Below, in pieces: positions 60,467-64,000 of a stretch of 64,000 bases of DNA (position 1 is its first letter; every line of letters starts with the position of its first letter). The notes beneath the pieces are model-generated. The model was not told the DNA's origin. It saw nothing but the letters and a program-made list of their open reading frames with translations, and made no database searches. The translations under genes were made by a program, and so were the position numbers. This stretch comes from Delphinus delphis (lineage: Eukaryota > Chordata > Mammalia > Artiodactyla > Delphinidae). The DNA lies in NCBI RefSeq assembly GCF_949987515.2, contig NC_082701.1, positions 38,085,755 to 38,149,754 of the forward strand. The letters run 5' to 3'.

Positions 60467-61845
60467 TTAGTCTGAGCAGCACTCAGAGTAACCCTCGGCT
60501 TCGCATTCCATCCAGGACCTCCTGCTTGAAATCACCGTGCCTCCTAGAGGAAGTCGGCTTGTGTTCTGACTGCAGTTTAAGTCCTTTTCTTCCTGCAGCC
60601 CTGCAGGCTTTTGAATAACCACAGGCCCAGAGGAGCAGCTACGGCGTTCCTTGGTTGAGGCAGTTCGCTTGATGCAGAACACTCTACTTCGAGAAGCTGA
60701 TTCAGGGAAAGACACACAGGGTAACCTGTGTCTCTTTGGACTTGTTAGAAACCACAGTGGGGTATGCTGAGTGTGCCCATGGAAACGGGGGCCTGCTGGA
60801 ACTAGCCTTGCTTTCCCATTTTGAAGGCTGCATTCATGCTGCCTTGAAGCTGCCTGACATCCCCTGCTCTTGACAGGCCTGTAAACCCTGTAAGAATGTT
60901 TCTGGGGAGAAAATGAATTTGCTATCTAAACCAGGTGCTTCTGCGCCTGCGGTGTGGTCACCCTGACAAGCTCTAGCGCTAAAAGGAAACTCAACGTGTG
61001 AACTTGCCTCCAGTTTAGGCCCTTAGTACCCATGTAGATACGGAGGCATGCAGCTCTTTCCATGAGTTCTTAGTCGCTTATATGCTTTATTATAAAGGAA
61101 GAAAACTTCTGAGGACTCCTAGGCCTCTCGTGTATGCATCATTTCCCCTCCAAGTTCACTGAGTACCTCCAGAGCCCTGTGGGCCGGCTGCGAATCTTCC
61201 AGTCCCATTTGTTGATCCCTCGGAGGCCGTCTGTGCGTGCCTACAGATGGGCAACACACTCTACGTTCCTTGAGGAGAGCTACATTTCCAGAGACCTCGA
61301 CCGGCCTCAGGACAACATTGCTGGTGAGTCCGAAGTGCCCAGGAAAACTTTGTCATGGCACTTGTGTGAGCTGCCCTGTGATAATACTCTGCTTTGACTG
61401 TTTCGAGGCCCTCGTACCTGCAGTCACTCTGCTCGAGGAGAAAGTCAGCATCTTGCCATGCGGTGTCGCTGACGCCACACCCAGCAGAAACACATGCCTG
61501 GAAGTGAGGCCCTGATTTGCCGTGCAGAAGCGGAGGCGTGCAGCAGTTTCCATGAGCCGGTGGCCTGTGCTCTGCGTACCTTTAACGGCAGCACAGTTTT
61601 CTGGACACCTAGGAGGCTAGCGTGGGCACCCAGTTGCCGGCAGGAACACTGAGTACCCCCAGGCGCACCTGGGTCTGCTAAGCAACATCCAGTACCGTAG
61701 CCCTGTACAGCCCCTCTGTGCTTGCCGAGCGTAGGGAAACGCACTGCACTCTCTTTTGAGGCGTCTTAATTTCCTCAGCACTCGCGCACGTTTACGAACT
61801 CCGTTCTGGCACGTCCCACATGGCGTAGAAGTCTTAGGCATTGCC
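60467..61845 (+). repeat. Unit 45 (B class, 1379 bp)
   Basis: B with the 14-bp segment. Private marks are ttgtgttctg, cctgcagccc and aataacc near 60560-60620, and ctacagatgg near 61242. Extra unit between the second and third 5-unit copies. Confidence 0.95.
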
Positions 61846-63210
61846 TTAGTCTGAGCAGCACTCAGAGTAACCCTCGGCTTCGCATTCCATCCAGGACCTC
61901 CTGCTTGAAATCACCGTGCCTCCTAGAGGAAGTCGGCTTGCGTTCTGACTGCAGTTTAAGTCCTTTTCTTCCTGCGGCCCTGCAGGCTTTTGAATAGCCA
62001 CAGGCCCAGAGGAGCAGCTACGGCGTTCCTTGGTTGAGGCAGTTCGCTTGATGCAGAACACTCTACTTCGAGAAGCTGATTCAGGGAAAGACACACAGGG
62101 TAACCTGTGTCTCTTTGGACTTGTTAGAAACCACAGTGGGGTATGCTGAGTGTGCCCATGGAAACGGGGGCCTGCTGGAACTAGCCTTGCTTTCCCATTT
62201 TGAAGGCTGCATTCATGCTGCCTTGAAGCTGCCTGACATCCCCTGCTCTTGACAGGCCTGTAAACCCTGTAAGAATGTTTCTGGGGAGAAAATGAATTTG
62301 CTATCTAAACCAGGTGCTTCTGCGCCTGCGGTGTGGTCACGCTGACAAGCTCTAGCGCTAAAAGGAAACTCAACGTGTGAACTTGCCTCCAGTTTAGGCC
62401 CTTAGTACCCATGTAGATACGGAGGCATGCAGCTCTTTCCATGAGTTCTTAGTCGCTTATATGCTTTATTATAAAGGAAGAAAACTTCTGAGGACTCCTA
62501 GGCCTCTCGTGTATGCATCATTTCCCCTCCAAGTTCACTGAGTACCTCCAGAGCCCTGTGGGCCGGCTGCGAATCTTCCAGTCCCATTTGTTGATCCCTC
62601 GGAGGCCGTCTGTGCGTGCCTAGAGACGGGCAACACACTGTACGTTCCTTGAGGAGAGCTACATTTCCAGAGACCTCGACCGGCCTCAGGACAACATTGC
62701 TGGTGAGTCCGAAGTGCCCAGGAAAACTTTGTCATGGCACTTGTGTGAGCTGCCCTGTGATAATACTCTGCTTTGACTGTTTCGAGGCCCTCGTACCTGC
62801 AGTCACTCTGCTCGAGGAGAAAGTCAGCATCTTGCCATGCGGTGTCGCTGACGGCACACCCAGCAGAAACACATGCCTGGAAGTGAGGCCCTGATTTGCC
62901 GTGCAGAAGCGGAGGCGTGCAGCAGTTTCCATGAGCCGGTGGCCTGTGCTCTGCGTACCTTCAACGTGGACACCTAGGAAGCTAGCGTGGGCACCCTGTT
63001 GCCGGCAGGAACACTGAGTAGCCCCAGGCGCACCTGGGTCTGCTAAGCAACATCCAGTCCCGTAGCCCTTTAGAGCCCCTCTGTGCATGCCGAGCGTAGG
63101 GAAACGCACTGCACTCACTTTTGGAGCGTCTTAATTTCCTCAGCACTCGCGCACGTTCACGAACACCGTTCTGGCACGTCCCACATGGCGTAGAAGTCTT
63201 AGGCGTTGCC
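61846..63210 (+). repeat. Unit 46 (B class, 1365 bp)
   Basis: Counterpart of units 35 and 40, with ccttcaacg near 62959. Opens a third 5-unit copy. Confidence 0.95.
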
Positions 63211-64000
63211 CTAGTCTGAGCTGCACTCAGAGTAACCCTCGGCTTCGCATTCCATCCAGGACCTCCTGCCTGAAGTCACCATGCCTCCTAGAGGAAGTCG
63301 GCTTGCGTTCTGACTGCAGTTTAAGTCCTGTTCTTCCTGTGGCACTGCAGGCTTTCGAATAGCCTAGGCCCAGAGGAGCAGCTACGGCGTTCCTTGGTTG
63401 AGGCAGTTCGCTTGATGCAGAACACTCTACTTCGAGAAGCTGATTCAGGGAAGGAAACACAGGGTAACCTGTGTCTCTTTGGACTTGTTAGAAACCACAG
63501 TGGGGTATGCTGAGTGTGCCCATGGAAACGGGGGCCTGCTGGAACTAGCCTTGCTTTCCCATTTTGAAGGCCGCATTCATGCTGCGTTGAAGCTGCCTGA
63601 TATTCCCTGCACTTGATAGTCCTGTAAACACTGTAAGAATGCTTCTGGGGAGAAAATGAATTTGCTATCTAGACCAGGTGCTTCTGCGCCTGCAGTGTGG
63701 TCACCCTGACAAGCTCTAGCGCCAAAAGGAAACTCAACGTGTGAACTTGCCTCCAGTTTAGGCCCTTAGTACCCATGTAGATACGGAGGCATGCAGCTCT
63801 TTCCATGAGTTCTTAGTCGCTTATATGCTTTATTATAAAGGAAGAAAACTTCTGAGGACTGCTAGGCCTCTCGTGTATGCATCATTTCCCCTCCAAGTTC
63901 ACTGAGTACCTCCAGAGCCCTGTGGGCCGGCTGCGAATCTTCCAGTCCCATTTGTTGATCCCTCGGAGGCCGTCTGTGCGCGCCTAGAGACGGGCAACAC
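63211..64000 (+). repeat. Unit 47 (A-to-B recombinant, cut by window edge)
   Basis: Counterpart of units 36 and 41 (tctagacc near 63669, cctgcagtg, gcgccaaaag), but with tagccttgc instead of taggcttgc. Only 790 bp are in the window. Confidence 0.95.

Larger units (their letters stand above)
1..64000 (+). repeat. Macrosatellite/satellite array, ~1.37-kb unit, 46 complete copies plus partial
   Basis: The same sequence recurs without interruption from edge to edge in one orientation. I set each unit start at the T or C of the motif [T/C]TAGTCTGAG. Starts fall at 3, 1368, 2766, 4131, 5529, 6894, 8278 and so on to 63211, with spacings of 1360-1398 bp. No spacer, inverted copy, mobile element insertion or unique sequence is visible between units. 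By eye, CpG is common (about 53 sites in the 1365-bp first unit), well above the depletion typical of bulk vertebrate DNA. The family is not one I can name. Human NBL2/SST1 and bovine satellite I have similar unit lengths, but I cannot match either from memory. Confidence is high for the tandem array and low for the host. Confidence 0.98.

Noticed and set aside
3..64000. CRISPR array or bacterial repeat locus
   Set aside because: The repeats are 1.37 kb and directly adjacent, with no unique spacers. There are no prokaryotic genes.
3..64000. Ribosomal RNA gene array
   Set aside because: The unit is far too short for an rDNA repeat, and I recognise no conserved 18S, 28S or 5S sequence on either strand.

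Overview
The whole window is one head-to-tail tandem array of a unit of about 1.37 kb. I see no unique sequence, no credible protein-coding gene, no RNA gene and no recognisable transposon. There are 46 complete units, all in the same orientation, plus a first stub of 2 bases and a truncated 47th unit at the right edge. Neither array end is in the window. The mean period is about 1374 bp, from (63211-3)/46. Mid-kilobase units in higher-order repeats (HORs), vertebrate-like base composition and many CpGs point to a eukaryotic macrosatellite or satellite array, most likely from a vertebrate and probably a mammal. I do not recognise the repeat family and cannot name the species.

Units differ mainly by a few discrete markers: a 14-bp segment present or absent, a 4-bp deletion, a tandem 20-bp duplication, some 1-2 bp indels, and two haplotype classes of linked substitutions. 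I call these B (like the sequence at position 3) and A (like the sequence at 1368). The markers account for all the unit lengths seen: 1360/1361, 1365, 1377-1379, 1384 and 1398. Many A units switch to B at one of a few recurrent positions, so the array is a mosaic shaped by unequal exchange or gene conversion.

The layout is a succession of different HORs. 3-8277 holds three copies of a 2-unit HOR (2763, 2763 and 2749 bp). 8278-16493 holds two copies of a 3-unit HOR (4118 and 4098 bp). 16494-21977 holds two copies of another 2-unit HOR (2742 bp each). 21978-45372 holds four copies of a 4-unit HOR (5501, 5501, 5501 and 5513 bp) with one extra unit inserted. 45373-46737 is a hybrid junction unit. 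46738-60466 holds two copies of a 5-unit HOR (6863 and 6866 bp). One extra unit follows, then a third 5-unit copy starts at 61846 and runs off the window.

At a deeper level each 1.37-kb unit looks like an old degenerate tandem dimer: its first and second parts are collinear through a string of short matches. Each unit also carries a good-looking splice acceptor, a TATAAA-like box in many units, a consensus 5' splice site in most units and an AATAAA on the minus strand. Together these would permit transcription into a spliced repeat RNA, which is inference only. Short open frames recur because the DNA recurs; their frames are broken by the indels and I do not annotate them as genes.
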